This document shows positions 15,566 to 24,300 of a stretch of 64,000 nt of DNA, in pieces (position 1 is the stretch's first letter; the number at the start of each line of letters is the position of its first letter). A program made the position numbers and the translations under genes. Location of the stretch: positions 3,968,001-4,032,000 of the forward strand of contig OZ253469.1 of NCBI GenBank assembly GCA_965261535.1, read 5' to 3'. The notes below the pieces were generated by a model that worked only from the letters and a program-made list of their open reading frames with translations, was not told the origin of the DNA and did no database searches. Source of the stretch: VXNE01 sp965261535 (GTDB lineage: Bacteria; Pseudomonadota; Gammaproteobacteria; Pseudomonadales; Azotimanducaceae).

Positions 15566-16561
15566 TCAGCGTTCGCGGACTTCCGTCGATAGCTCGCGAC
15601 CGTGCAGCCAGGTCTCGAGATTGCTCAGAAAAATCATGCGCGCGCGCTCGAAATTGCCCTTGGCGGTCCAGGCTGCGTGCGGCGTAATGATGACGTTGGG
15701 CAGGTCCCACAGCGGCGACTCGGCCGGGAGCGGCTCGGTCTCGAATACGTCGAGGTAGGCGCCCGCGATCCGGTTCGACTGTAGCCCTTCGATGAGTGCG
15801 GACTCGTCGATGATCCGGCCCCGGGCGACGTTAATGACGTGGGCGCCCTCGGGGAGCAGCGCCAGCCGACGCGCATCGATGGCGCCGCGGGTTTCGCTCG
15901 TCAGGTTGGCGGTGACCGCGAGCCAGTCGGCCCGACGCAGGACCGTATCGAGGGCATCGGGATGCACGACCTCGTCGGCCTGGTCCTGGCCCGTTCCAGG
16001 GCTGCGGCGGACGCCGATCACGTACATCCCGAAGGCGCGGGCCAGCCGCGCGAGTTCGCCGCCTATGGTGCCGAAGCCATACACCACGAGCGTCTGGCCG
16101 CTGATGTCCTCCGGGTGCGAGTCCATCGGCAGATGCCGCCAGAGATGATCGCGTTGCAGCGCATGGTAGTGGGGCAGGCGCCGCGCGAGCGAGAGCAGCC
16201 CAGCCATTGCCGTGTGCGCAATGGGCTCGGCGGCGGCGCCGGGCGAGTTGGACAGCCGTACGCCGCGGTCGAGCATGGCGCCGAAACGGGGATTGTCGAT
16301 CCCGGCGAAGCCCAGGTGCACCCAGCGCAGGCTGGGCAGTGCCTCGATCAGATCGAAGAAACGTGCGAATGCACCCATGCGCACGAGGTCGGGCGAACCG
16401 TACGCGATCTCTATCTGCTCGCGCTGCGCCGCGCGAAGATCGCCGGCGTCGACGAAAAGATGCGGCTCGATCGTTGTGCCGGTTCGTTCGGATATGGCGG
16501 CGAGTTCGGCGCGGCTCGCCTCTGCAACGGCGGCCGTGAGGAGCGGCTGACTGATGGTCAT
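15566..16561 (-). CDS. D-isomer specific 2-hydroxyacid dehydrogenase
   Basis: A 331-residue NAD(P)-dependent dehydrogenase of the phosphoglycerate-dehydrogenase-like superfamily. The dinucleotide fold is seen in LVVYGFGTIGGELARLARAF; the catalytic Arg region in ADWLAVTANLTSETRGAI; INVARGRIIDESALIEGL; the Glu region DVFETEPLPAESPLWDLPNV; and the His in ITPHAAW. It reduces a 2-keto acid or oxidises a 2-hydroxy acid; the substrate (glyoxylate, hydroxypyruvate or other) is not evident. The ATG at 16561 overlaps the upstream membrane-protein gene by four bases (ATGA). Glycolate oxidase genes exist elsewhere in the window, which may hint at 2-hydroxyacid use. Confidence 0.85.
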   Translation of the reverse strand: MTISQPLLTAAVAEASRAELAAISERTGTTIEPHLFVDAGDLRAAQREQIEIAYGSPDLVRMGAFARFFDLIEALPSLRWVHLGFAGIDNPRFGAMLDRGVRLSNSPGAAAEPIAHTAMAGLLSLARRLPHYHALQRDHLWRHLPMDSHPEDISGQTLVVYGFGTIGGELARLARAFGMYVIGVRRSPGTGQDQADEVVHPDALDTVLRRADWLAVTANLTSETRGAIDARRLALLPEGAHVINVARGRIIDESALIEGLQSNRIAGAYLDVFETEPLPAESPLWDLPNVIITPHAAWTAKGNFERARMIFLSNLETWLHGRELSTEVRER

Positions 16562-16992
16562 GCTGAAACCGGCGGCACCGGCCGCTGGCGGAACGCGGGC
16601 CGAGCCCGCCACAGCGCGATGGTCGGCAACATGAACAACGCCGCGGCCGCAGCGCCTGCCACCCAGCCGGCACCGCGCTCATCCACCAGGTTCCAGATCA
16701 GCATGCCAAAGGAGACCTGGGCCGCGTATACCGCCGCCCATGGCCACATCCAATGCGCCATCTTCCAGAATCCATAGGCCCCGGTGCCGTATATCAGCCA
16801 GCGCAGGGGTTCGGTCGCCTTGGCCCACCAGCCGCGCAGCACGAACCCGAACCAGACTTCCTGGTCCACGGCGACGGGTTTGTAGAAAAGATCGAACGGC
16901 AGATAGATGAAGGTCATGTATAGGCAGAACAGGAAAATGAGATTCATCCACCAACTGCGCTTGCCCCATTCGGCCCGGATGTCAAAATTCAC
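16558..16992 (-). CDS. small integral membrane protein, unknown function
   Basis: A 144-residue protein with about four hydrophobic helices (roughly residues 15-37, 65-80, 82-102 and 109-128) and a Trp-rich sequence (RGWWAKATEPLRWLIYG, HWMWPWAAVYAAQ). I do not recognise a family. It is co-oriented with the downstream dehydrogenase (4-bp overlap) and the upstream DCC/lipase-maturation-factor gene (61-base gap), so the three may form one transcript. A membrane partner role is conceivable, but nothing in the sequence shows it. Confidence 0.65.
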   Translation of the reverse strand: MNFDIRAEWGKRSWWMNLIFLFCLYMTFIYLPFDLFYKPVAVDQEVWFGFVLRGWWAKATEPLRWLIYGTGAYGFWKMAHWMWPWAAVYAAQVSFGMLIWNLVDERGAGWVAGAAAAALFMLPTIALWRARPAFRQRPVPPVSA

Positions 16993-17053
16993 AGGAGGTC
17001 CGCCCGCAACGAAACGTCTATAAAGGCGCGAAGTATGTCGCTCATCGCGGCAT

Positions 17054-18832
17054 TCAATCCAGCGTCAAGGGGTCGTGCGTGATCTTGGGCCGTCGCAGGT
17101 GCGTCGGGGGCAACCACGTGGTCGCCTCGCCGCGAATCCACCAGTTGCCTGTCGAAGACTTTTGTTCGTACGTCGAGAATCGATACCGATGGCGCACGAT
17201 ACGCACGAACTTCGGCCGCGCGCCCTCGAACGGATCGGCGACCAGCTTGAGCACCTCCGGCCGCGCTTCGAGCAGGGCCAGCGCAAAGTCGTAGATCCAG
17301 GGCGCGCCCTCGGGCGTCGTCAATGCCGCGAACCACATCTGCCAGTCGAGGCGCGGTTGGTGCGGTGTCGCCCAACGGGGCCGGGCGGCGACGTTGCCGG
17401 GTTTGAACGGGAAGGCGTAGGGCAGCCAGGCGCTGCCGTCCATGGACCCCTCGACGACGAGTTCGTCCCGGCGCATCGTCATGACGGCGAACAGACCGTA
17501 GGGGTTTGCCAGGCGCAACGGCGCGGCTGCCTGGGTGAGGACGGTTGTCGGCGCCGGCAGCCGGAACACGGCGTGGAAGATGACGAGGATGCCGAGCGCC
17601 ATGACGCAGGCCGCCAGCGTTTTGGACACCTTGCGCCCCGATGCCGTCGCGACGCCGCGAACGATCGTTTTCGTCCACCGATCATCGAGCAGCGCCACGC
17701 ACAGCACGATGGTGAGGATGTTGAAGAAGTTGTAGTTCCCGGTCGCGAAGATGAGCACTTCGAGGAGTACGAAGCCGCCGGCGGCGACGAGTCGGATATT
17801 GCGCGGGAGGAAGATGCAGAACGGCAGCGCGAGTTCGATGACGAATGTCATCCACACGGCCCACTCGAGGATCGTCGGCGGCAGATGGTGGACATACCAC
17901 GCAAGTGCGGTTGGCAGGGGCTGGGTTTCGAAGTGGAAGGCGAGGGCGGAGCCGTCGGCCCAGGTCGGATCTCCGCTCGCGAGCTTGACGAAGCCCGACA
18001 GAAACATGAAACGAAACAGGGCGAGCCGCGCCAGCCACACGCCGAACCCGGGTGCGCGGGCCAGCACGGCGGCGATGACAAAGCATTCGATGAGGAGGAT
18101 GTCCCACTGGTAGGAAAGGAAGACCTGGCCGGCGGCAAAGAGCGACAGATAGCACACGTAGGCGGTCACCGAAGCGGCGCAGCGCCAGCGGCCGAGCAAC
18201 GCCGCCAGCGTTGCGAGCGTGCCGATCGCGCATACCGCGTGCAGGGCCACGGGCGAGCCATCGAGCCAGAACACCGTGGGCAGGAACCAGAAACGTTCTG
18301 GGCCGTAGGCGCTTGCGAGCGCATCGAAATAGTCTGCCGCGGGAAGCACTCCCTGCGGTCCGATGAGCCCCTCTATTTGCCACCACAGGGAGAGAAAGGC
18401 GAATAGACCGCAGAGCGCGATGCCCCGGATGACGAGATCGGCCGTAACGTTGAATTCGGCGCGACGAAGCTGCCGTCCGAACAGGGGGCGCGCGAGGGCG
18501 AGGCCCAGCCCCCGGCGCCGTGCTACCCATCTGTACAGGGCCTCCGAGAGGGCGGCAAAACCAGGCAGACGGCGATAGAGACGGTCCCAGAAGCGGACCC
18601 CGCCGATGGCCAACGTGCGAAACGCCGCGTCGGCGCGTTCGCGGCGCTCGCCGTCGACGAAGAGTTGGATGCTATCGGCGAACTCGGCTTCGGTGATGTC
18701 GGGATATTCGGCCATTACCTCCTGGTAAGGCCGATATTCGACGGTATCCGCCGTGACCGATGCCGCGTATTCGACGGCATAGCAGCAGAACGCGCAGTCG
18801 CCGTCGTAGACTAGCCGTGGCTTCATTGGCAT
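17054..18832 (-). CDS. DCC thiol-disulfide domain fused to lipase maturation factor-like membrane protein
   Basis: A 592-residue fusion. Residues 1-115 are a DCC domain (LVYDGDCAFCCYAVEYAASV, with the C-x-x-C redox pair and the DGDC signature), ending with YRRLPGFAALSEALY. The remainder is a lipase maturation factor (LMF) family protein with many membrane helices: IEGLIGPQGVLPAADYFDAL, FMFLSGFVKLASGDPTWADG, YHFETQPLP-like and ETQPLPTALAWYVHHLPP. A soluble tail ends WLPPTHLRRPKITHDPLTLD. LMF proteins assist folding or secretion of enzymes in eukaryotes; bacterial roles are undefined. Coupling to a redox domain suggests work on disulfide-containing exported proteins, which is inference. Met3 is an alternative start. 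Confidence 0.8.
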   Translation of the reverse strand: MPMKPRLVYDGDCAFCCYAVEYAASVTADTVEYRPYQEVMAEYPDITEAEFADSIQLFVDGERRERADAAFRTLAIGGVRFWDRLYRRLPGFAALSEALYRWVARRRGLGLALARPLFGRQLRRAEFNVTADLVIRGIALCGLFAFLSLWWQIEGLIGPQGVLPAADYFDALASAYGPERFWFLPTVFWLDGSPVALHAVCAIGTLATLAALLGRWRCAASVTAYVCYLSLFAAGQVFLSYQWDILLIECFVIAAVLARAPGFGVWLARLALFRFMFLSGFVKLASGDPTWADGSALAFHFETQPLPTALAWYVHHLPPTILEWAVWMTFVIELALPFCIFLPRNIRLVAAGGFVLLEVLIFATGNYNFFNILTIVLCVALLDDRWTKTIVRGVATASGRKVSKTLAACVMALGILVIFHAVFRLPAPTTVLTQAAAPLRLANPYGLFAVMTMRRDELVVEGSMDGSAWLPYAFPFKPGNVAARPRWATPHQPRLDWQMWFAALTTPEGAPWIYDFALALLEARPEVLKLVADPFEGARPKFVRIVRHRYRFSTYEQKSSTGNWWIRGEATTWLPPTHLRRPKITHDPLTLD

Positions 18833-18929
18833 CGATCATAGCCTGCGGGAAGGCTTCGCGGCAGTCGCGATGTCGGGTACTCTTCGGCTGGAAGCTCGCC
18901 ACAGTGGCGGGTCCTTGAAGGAGCATCGA

Positions 18930-19358
18930 ATGAAACGCGTCGTGTTGATATTGGGGGGCGTTGTCGTCGCGCTCTACGTCGCCTTGATTTACGTCCCCAT
19001 AGACCCAGTGGAGCGCCGACCGGGCACGCGCCTGAGCGGTGACCCTCCCACCGCGCTGTCATTCCTGCAAGGCCGCACACAGGCTTGGCTGGAAACACGG
19101 ACGTGGTACCTGATTCCGCATTCCATCACGGTCAGCGCCTGGGCGGATGAAGGCACCCTGTACGTGGGATGTAGCCGGTGCGATACGAAAACATGGCCGA
19201 AGCACGTGGCGCGGGACAACCGGGTGCGGCTGAAGATCGGCGATGAAATCCATCTGCGCCGGGCGGTGCAGATCACGGACCCCGCGGCGCTCCAGGCGGC
19301 GATGGGTGCGCGGGAGGTCGTGCCCGGATTTGCCCTGTTCCGAATGGACCCGCGATGA
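18930..19358 (+). CDS. membrane-anchored small protein, possible PNPOx/Ddn-like fold
   Basis: A 142-residue protein whose start has a hydrophobic helix (VVLILGGVVVALYVALIYVP) acting as signal anchor. The rest, with WYLIPHSITVSAWADEGTLYV, TKTWPKHVARDNRVRLKIGD and RRAVQITDPAAL, has the look of a split-barrel flavin or deazaflavin-binding fold of the pyridoxamine-phosphate-oxidase/Ddn type, in which a strand with a polar HSITV motif is followed by an R-x-R-L-K-I strand. The assignment is by pattern only. ATG at 18930 follows GAAGGAG at a good distance. It is divergent from the DCC/LMF gene. Confidence 0.5.
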   Translation: MKRVVLILGGVVVALYVALIYVPIDPVERRPGTRLSGDPPTALSFLQGRTQAWLETRTWYLIPHSITVSAWADEGTLYVGCSRCDTKTWPKHVARDNRVRLKIGDEIHLRRAVQITDPAALQAAMGAREVVPGFALFRMDPR

Positions 19359-19485
19359 CAGCGCCCCAAGCGGCCCGAGCTTTTGTCCAACTGTCCGATC
19401 TCGCACGCAAACGGCATCCGAGATTGTTTTACGCGGACCCTGCTGCGCTCGTAGAATCCTCGGGCAGCAGTGGAGGATAAAGTAG

Positions 19486-20346
19486 ATGTTGAACAAGATC
19501 GCCTACGCCGTCGGCGCGCTCGTCGTCCTGATGTTGCTTTTCGGATGTTTTGTCATTGTCGATGCCGGCCACGTCGGCGTGGTGCGAAGGCTCGGCGCCG
19601 TTCAAATGGAGGCTCTGCCCGAGGGCATACACGGCAAATTGCCGTTCGTAGACATCGTTGAAGAAGTCGACATCCGGCTGCGCAAGGCGGAAAGCAAGGC
19701 GCAGGCCGCGTCCAGGGACTTGCAGGTCGTGCGCACGCAAGTCGCCGTGCAGTATTCGATGACCGGGCAGGTCATGCCCCTGACCTATCAGAAAATCGGC
19801 ACCCGCAGCGTGGTCGAGGCCACGCTGGTGTCGCCGGCCATCATGGAGTCCGTGAAAGCCGTGACGGCGCTCTATACGGCGGAGGCTCTCGTGACGAATC
19901 GGGCCGAGGTCAAGAACAAGATCCAGTCGGCGATCGAGGACTTCATCAACACGACGCTGCAGCAGAAAGGCGTGGTCGGGGCGCTCAGTCTCGCCAACGT
20001 CGCCATTACCGACTTCGACTTTTCCGACGAGTTCAACCGTGCGATCGAAGAGAAGGTCAAGGCGGAGCAGGAGGCGCTCAAGGCGAAGAACGAGAAGCTC
20101 CGGCGCGTGACCCAGGCCGAAGCGGCTGCGGCGGAGCGGATGCTGGCGGCGGATGCCGAGGCGTACCAGATCGAAGTCGCTTCCAAGGCGCGGGCGGAAG
20201 CGATTCGACGGGAGGCGGAGGCGCTGCGCGACAATCCTTCCTTGATCCAGTTGCGCATCGCCGAAAAGTGGGACGGGCAGTTGCCTCAGGTGGCGGGCGG
20301 CAACTCGATCCCGCTGCTGAACATCGACGCGATGAAGAATCAGTAA
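19486..20346 (+). CDS. SPFH/prohibitin family protein (band 7)
   Basis: A 286-residue protein with an N-terminal membrane helix (residues 4-26, VGALVVLMLLFGCFVIVDAG) followed by the SPFH domain (HVGVVRRLGAVQMEALPEGIHGKLPF, DLQVVRTQVAVQY). Its C-terminal half is a long Ala/Glu/Lys-rich coiled coil (EEKVKAEQEALKAKNEKLRR, RAEAIRREAEALRDNP), as in prohibitins, which form ring-like membrane scaffolds that modulate proteases such as FtsH. The start at 19486 has GGAGGATAA upstream. The rhodanese gene follows after 19 bases, probably in the same transcript. Confidence 0.87.
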   Translation: MLNKIAYAVGALVVLMLLFGCFVIVDAGHVGVVRRLGAVQMEALPEGIHGKLPFVDIVEEVDIRLRKAESKAQAASRDLQVVRTQVAVQYSMTGQVMPLTYQKIGTRSVVEATLVSPAIMESVKAVTALYTAEALVTNRAEVKNKIQSAIEDFINTTLQQKGVVGALSLANVAITDFDFSDEFNRAIEEKVKAEQEALKAKNEKLRRVTQAEAAAAERMLAADAEAYQIEVASKARAEAIRREAEALRDNPSLIQLRIAEKWDGQLPQVAGGNSIPLLNIDAMKNQ

Positions 20347-20365
20347 CCGGTTTGGGCAACGCGAT

Positions 20366-20791
20366 ATGGCCATCAAGAACATCTTTGCCGAAGTGCAGGC
20401 GGTCAAGCGAGACATCGAGAATCTGACCATCGATCGGTTCAAGGCCGAAATTGAGGAAAATCCCGACCTGCTGCTGCTCGACATCCGCGAGATCCAGGAG
20501 CGGGTGGATCTAGGCACCATTCCCGGTGCTCTGCACGCGCCAAGGGGCATGCTCGAATTCTGGGCGGATCCGGCGAGCGTCTACTACCGGGACTGGTTCA
20601 GGGAAGACCGCCGCACGGTGTTGTTCTGCGCCGCCGGCGGCCGCTCCGCCTTTGCGGTCAAGGCGTTGCGGGACATGGGCTTCAAGGACGTGGCCCACCT
20701 TGAAGTCGGATTCAACGGCTGGCGCGAAGCCGGCGAAGCCGTGGAGGATGTCCGCGCGACGAGTCGCTGGGTGCGGCGCGAATCGGGCTGA
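20366..20791 (+). CDS. rhodanese-like domain protein
   Basis: A 141-residue single-domain rhodanese. LLLLDIREIQERVDLGTIPGAL is the entry loop (CH2-A), HAPRGMLEFWAD follows, and VLFCAAGGRSAFAVKAL holds the catalytic Cys88 with the six-residue active loop. LEVGFNGWREAGEAV is the typical C-terminal strand and turn. Single-domain rhodaneses transfer sulfur from thiosulfate or persulfides. Pairing with an SPFH protein is unusual; a link to membrane quality control would be speculation. Confidence 0.85.
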   Translation: MAIKNIFAEVQAVKRDIENLTIDRFKAEIEENPDLLLLDIREIQERVDLGTIPGALHAPRGMLEFWADPASVYYRDWFREDRRTVLFCAAGGRSAFAVKALRDMGFKDVAHLEVGFNGWREAGEAVEDVRATSRWVRRESG

Positions 20792-20840
20792 GGTCCCACG
20801 CGAGCGGTCGCGAGGCCGCGACGCCGTATTACGGCTTGGT

Positions 20841-21686
20841 TTAGCCCGGAATCAGGTATGATCGCGCCGGCCGCAGTTCGTGGCCCGCGGTTGCTCCGTG
20901 AACGCGATGCCCGGGCTCGAATGGTTCACCCGGTCCCCCGACGGGTCCCCACACCTCCACCGTGCCCTGGATGGACGTCACGGCCGCATATCCTTCCCGG
21001 ACGGCGGCAAGGTCCGTGTCCCTGTCGGGCTGGTGTCCGGTTTCTTCAAATCCGAAGTGAAGCTTGCCGTTCTCGATCTTTGAGATCACTCCGCGAACGC
21101 TGTTGAAGGTGGCCAACCCGGTCCACAGGATGCCCCGGATCTCCTCTCGCGGCACACCGGGCACGTTGAGGTTCAGAAGCCCTCTGTCGGGACCGTCGAC
21201 GACGGCGGGGAGCACCTCGACAGCGAGTTCGGCGGCGGTCTCCCAGTGCCATGTGTCCGAAGATGCCAAGCTCACGGACAGCGCGCGAAGACCGAAATTC
21301 TGCGCCGTCAGCGCGGCGCCGATGGTTCCGCTGTGCAGCGCGGCCCTGCCGGTGTTCAGCCCGGCGTTGATACCCGAGACGACGATGTCCGGGCGCGGGG
21401 CGAAGGCTTCGAGATTCCCCGCCATCACGCAAAGCGCCGGCGGTCCGCCTATCGCGAAGACGCGCGCCGCAAGCCCGTCGATGGATGCCTCGGTCAGGGC
21501 AATGGGATGGTCGGGAGATATGCGTCCAAGCGCGGCGCCGGTGCCGGAGGCGTCATGGTCGGGGGCGACGACCATGACTTCATAGCCGGCCTGTTCAACG
21601 TGTCGCGCCAACACATGGATGCCGGGACTGTCGACGCCGTCGTCGTTGGTGATCAGAACTCGCGTGCCCGCCATGGTTTCGTCCAA
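20841..21686 (-). CDS. surE: 5'/3'-nucleotidase SurE
   Basis: A 281-residue metal-dependent phosphatase acting on 5' and 3' nucleotides and short polyphosphate. VLITNDDGVDSPG holds the metal-binding Asp pair (residues 15 and 16); VVAPDHDASGTGAAL and VVSGINAGLNTGRAALHSGTIGAALTAQNFG are the other signature segments. The last 20 residues are poorly conserved. The typical neighbours pcm, rpoS or nlpD are absent. Met5 (MAGTRV) is an alternative start. It is convergent with the rhodanese gene, 49 bases apart. Confidence 0.88.
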   Translation of the reverse strand: MDETMAGTRVLITNDDGVDSPGIHVLARHVEQAGYEVMVVAPDHDASGTGAALGRISPDHPIALTEASIDGLAARVFAIGGPPALCVMAGNLEAFAPRPDIVVSGINAGLNTGRAALHSGTIGAALTAQNFGLRALSVSLASSDTWHWETAAELAVEVLPAVVDGPDRGLLNLNVPGVPREEIRGILWTGLATFNSVRGVISKIENGKLHFGFEETGHQPDRDTDLAAVREGYAAVTSIQGTVEVWGPVGGPGEPFEPGHRVHGATAGHELRPARSYLIPG

Positions 21687-21903
21687 TAGATGGGAGGCGG
21701 TCGCATTTCCGAGTCCCCAATGGACGTGGTTCGAACGCGTTGATGGATCGACGCGGGTCTTGTCCCGTGCGCGTGTCGGCGGCGACCAGAGTCGGATGAT
21801 ACCTTGAGTTCCGGCGGCGAGCTGGCGTGCCCGCGGCGAGAGCCGTGGTACATTCCGTCAGCGTTTTGAACCGGGGCGCGGCGTCGTGGATGGCGAGACC
21901 TAG

Positions 21904-22074
21904 TTCGTCCTCAACAGTTTCTCCTTCGCGTTCGGGGTGTCCTTGTTGACGTGGAAAGTGATCGACTGGACGATCGGCGCGCGCATCTCACCCGACGTCG
22001 AGGCAATGGGGCAGGATGTTGCCGAACTCGGCATTGAAGCGTTTCCTGAATTCGTCCCAGCCATGGAAGACTGA
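21904..22074 (+). pseudogene. C-terminal remnant of an ammonium transporter (amt)
   Basis: Fifty-six codons ending in TGA read FVLNSFSFAFGVSLLTWKVI then DWTIGARISPDVEAMGQDVA and ELGIEAFPEFVPAMED. This is the last membrane helix and cytoplasmic tail of Amt-type transporters, where V-x-x-E-x-E-x-x-G-x-D-x-x-E-x-G-x-E-A is conserved. An in-frame stop lies directly before it and nothing upstream (21687-21903) resembles the other helices. The gene has been lost except for this tail. Confidence 0.65.
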
Positions 22075-22183
22075 TCCAGCGGGACACGACACTAGTTCTG
22101 GGTGAAATTCCCTTGGCTCGAGTCGGTGTCCGCCGCGACTGGCGATAAAATGGAATACGTACTCAAAAGCAGGCGCGAGGGCC

Positions 22184-22645
22184 ATGGGAAACAGAGATCG
22201 GGGAGAGAACGTAGATCAGATCAAGCGGGATTTTCTCCGTGACGGTTGTGTCATCATCCCCGGGTTCCTCTCGCCCGAGGAACTGGAGGAACTTCAGGCC
22301 CGCACCGAACACTGGATGCGCGAGCATGTGCGTGGATCGCATGGCCGGACTATCAAGAACCTCCAGAACGACGACCCCTGGTTCGAGGAACAGTTGAAGT
22401 GCGGCAGGCAGGTAGGGCTGATCGAGACGCTGCTCGAGGATGCGCTGGAACCCGCGACAGCGGCCTTCTTTGATCGGGTCCCTGGCGAGTCCAAGGCGAT
22501 CATGCCGCACTATGACGCCATCGGCCATCGAAGGATGGGCGCGACGATCTGGATCGCCCTGGACAGGGCGGACGAGGAAAACGGCTGCCTGCGCTACGTT
22601 TGGGGGGTCGCACAAGCTGGATTTGCAAAGCAAGATAGGGCTTGA
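22184..22645 (+). pseudogene. phytanoyl-CoA dioxygenase family (PhyH) gene, frameshifted and truncated
   Basis: The first 145 codons encode a PhyH-like Fe(II)/2-oxoglutarate dioxygenase N-terminal half: FLRDGCVIIPGFLSPEELEE, then MPHYDAIGHRRMGATIWIAL with the metal-binding H-x-D, and ENGCLRYVW. At the six-G run around 22602-22607 the expected frame (WGSHKLDLQSKIGLE) is lost: it continues one base off, so the product would end VAQAGFAKQDRA. The other frame is soon replaced by unrelated sequence, so the C-terminal third with the second His and Arg is missing. The frameshift could be a sequencing error, the truncation could not. Confidence 0.75.
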
Positions 22646-22739
22646 GTGCGAATCGAGCAGCGACCGGGCCGCCGAGCGAGCGGGCCCTCGACTTTCGATT
22701 GGCCGAGGGTGTCGGCGGAGGCGGTCGGGTGCGACGGCT

Positions 22740-23339
22740 CCATGCTCGAAGTCGGTCGGACAGCCTGCTCGTTATCAGGAACGGGGCGCTCGTGCTGGAG
22801 CGGTACTGGAACGAAAAGACCGCGAACGACTTGCAGCAGTGCCCCACAGCCGGAGCCTTCGGCCCCGCTCTTTCTCTTGCGAGGTGTACCCCCTCGCGCT
22901 CCCCGGCTGAGGGCTCCGGCCCGGCCCCGCTCGCCGTCCGTGGAACAATCGCCCCTGGTCGCTCACGCTCCCCGAGACGTTTGTTCCACGCAAGATTTAC
23001 GGCATGTGGAACGGTGAGCGTTTCCTTTCGGCAAGCTATTCGGACATGCTCGTCCGCGCGCCAACCCCGGAGGTCAATCCTTCATTCGGACTGTTCCATC
23101 ACCTGAACGCCGGAAGTTTCTATCGGAACTTTGCCGTGCCGGACATCATCGGGCGCCAACTTCTGCCGGATGCGCCGGCAGACAGCTTTCTGATGTTCGG
23201 TGCCGGAGGTCAGGTCCTGATCGGCATCCCGAGCCTGCATCTGGTGGTTGCGCGCACCGGCGGCGGTTCGGGTTCGATATATGATGCGGACAACTACGTC
23301 GCTGCTCTCGTCCGATTGATCGGCGCCGCAGTCAACTAA
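22740..23339 (+). pseudogene. serine hydrolase (class C beta-lactamase-like) gene with internal loss and repeat insertion
   Basis: An N-terminal strand pair, RSDSLLVIRNGALVLERYWN, is followed at about 22840 by a copy of the palindromic repeat core. From 23004, in a different frame, the C-terminal part resumes: GLFHHLNAGSFYRNF, DSFLMFGAGGQVLIGIPSLH and LVVARTGGGSGSIYDADNYV. These are typical of beta-lactamase-family esterases. The S-x-x-K and Y-x-N active-site motifs lie in the lost middle. The gene cannot make an active enzyme. Confidence 0.7.
22843..22935. repeat. single copy of the palindromic repeat core
   Basis: TCTCTTGCGAGGTGTACCCC then CTCGCGCTCCCCGGCTGA is, in the opposite orientation, the unit found twice in 12752-12994 and twice in 60649-60809. 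Here it interrupts the serine hydrolase pseudogene. Confidence 0.7.
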
Positions 23340-23364
23340 CTGAACGACACCAGGTGGCAATGCT

Positions 23365-24300
23365 ATGCAGACCGTTAGATTAGGACGCACCGGCCTTGAA
23401 GTGAGCATCGCGGGGCTCGGCTGCGGCGGCCATAGCCGGCTCGGCACGGGGACCGGTCATGGTGAAAGCCATGCGGTGCGGGTCGTACAGGCCGCACTGG
23501 ATCTCGGCATCGACTTCATCGACACGGCGCGCGTCTACGGAACCGAGCCTGCGGTCGGAAAAGCAATCAGGGGACGACGCGACCAGGTGGTGATCTCTAC
23601 CAAGGTCGGCCCCGGTTTTGGCGATACTCTGCTTGGCCCCAGGGAACTTACCGAGCAACTGGAGAAAAGCCTCAAGGCGCTCGGGACAGACTACGTCGAT
23701 GTATTCCACTTGCACGGAGTGCGCCCGGAGCAGTATCCGCATTGCCTCGCACATCTCGTTCCGGAGATGCATCGGCAGCGCGACGCCGGCAAGATTCGCT
23801 TCCTCGGCGTGACGGAGACATTCATCCGCGACCCGCAACACCGGATGTTCGAGCAGGTGCTCCCCGACGATCATTTCGACGTCATCATGGTGGGATTCAG
23901 CATGCTCAACCCCTCGGCGCGCACGCGTGTGTTTGCGCAGACTATAGAGAAGGACGTGGGCACCCTGATCATGTTCGCCGTACGTCGTGCGTTGAGCCGT
24001 CCGCAAGCCCTTCGGGAATTGCTGGCCCCGTTGGTCGACGACGGCACGGTGGGTGCTTCGCTGGCCGGTGACGATCCACTCGGCTTCGTGGCCGCGCACC
24101 CCGAAGTCGAGTCCCTGGTGCAGGCGGCTTACCGGTTCTGCCGGCACGAGCCAGGCGCGCATGTGATCCTCACCGGGACGGGCGACGTTGCGCACCTTGA
24201 AGCCAACATCGCTTCCATCCAGGCGCCGAAGCTGCCCGACGGGATTGCCGATCGACTGACCGCGCTTTTTGGGGCTATCGATTCGGTGTCGGGGAACTAG
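23365..24300 (+). CDS. aldo/keto reductase
   Basis: A 311-residue NADPH-type aldo/keto reductase. Residues of the catalytic tetrad can be placed: Asp53 and Tyr58 in DFIDTARVYGTE, Lys80 in VVISTKVGPG and His117 (or 115) in VFHLHGVRPE. GLEVSIAGLGCGGHSRLG is the usual N-terminal strand. The C-terminal nicotinamide/phosphate-binding part (GAHVILTGTGDVAHLEANIA) is present. The stop codon TAG (24298-24300) lies inside the CTAG that begins the inverted-repeat element at 24297, so the element's arrival may have set the present C-terminus. Substrate unknown. Confidence 0.85.
   Translation: MQTVRLGRTGLEVSIAGLGCGGHSRLGTGTGHGESHAVRVVQAALDLGIDFIDTARVYGTEPAVGKAIRGRRDQVVISTKVGPGFGDTLLGPRELTEQLEKSLKALGTDYVDVFHLHGVRPEQYPHCLAHLVPEMHRQRDAGKIRFLGVTETFIRDPQHRMFEQVLPDDHFDVIMVGFSMLNPSARTRVFAQTIEKDVGTLIMFAVRRALSRPQALRELLAPLVDDGTVGASLAGDDPLGFVAAHPEVESLVQAAYRFCRHEPGAHVILTGTGDVAHLEANIASIQAPKLPDGIADRLTALFGAIDSVSGN

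Noticed and set aside
17075..18406. 443-codon open frame antisense to the DCC/LMF gene
   Set aside because: The opposite strand encodes recognisable domains; the antisense peptide is low-complexity and lacks a ribosome-binding site.
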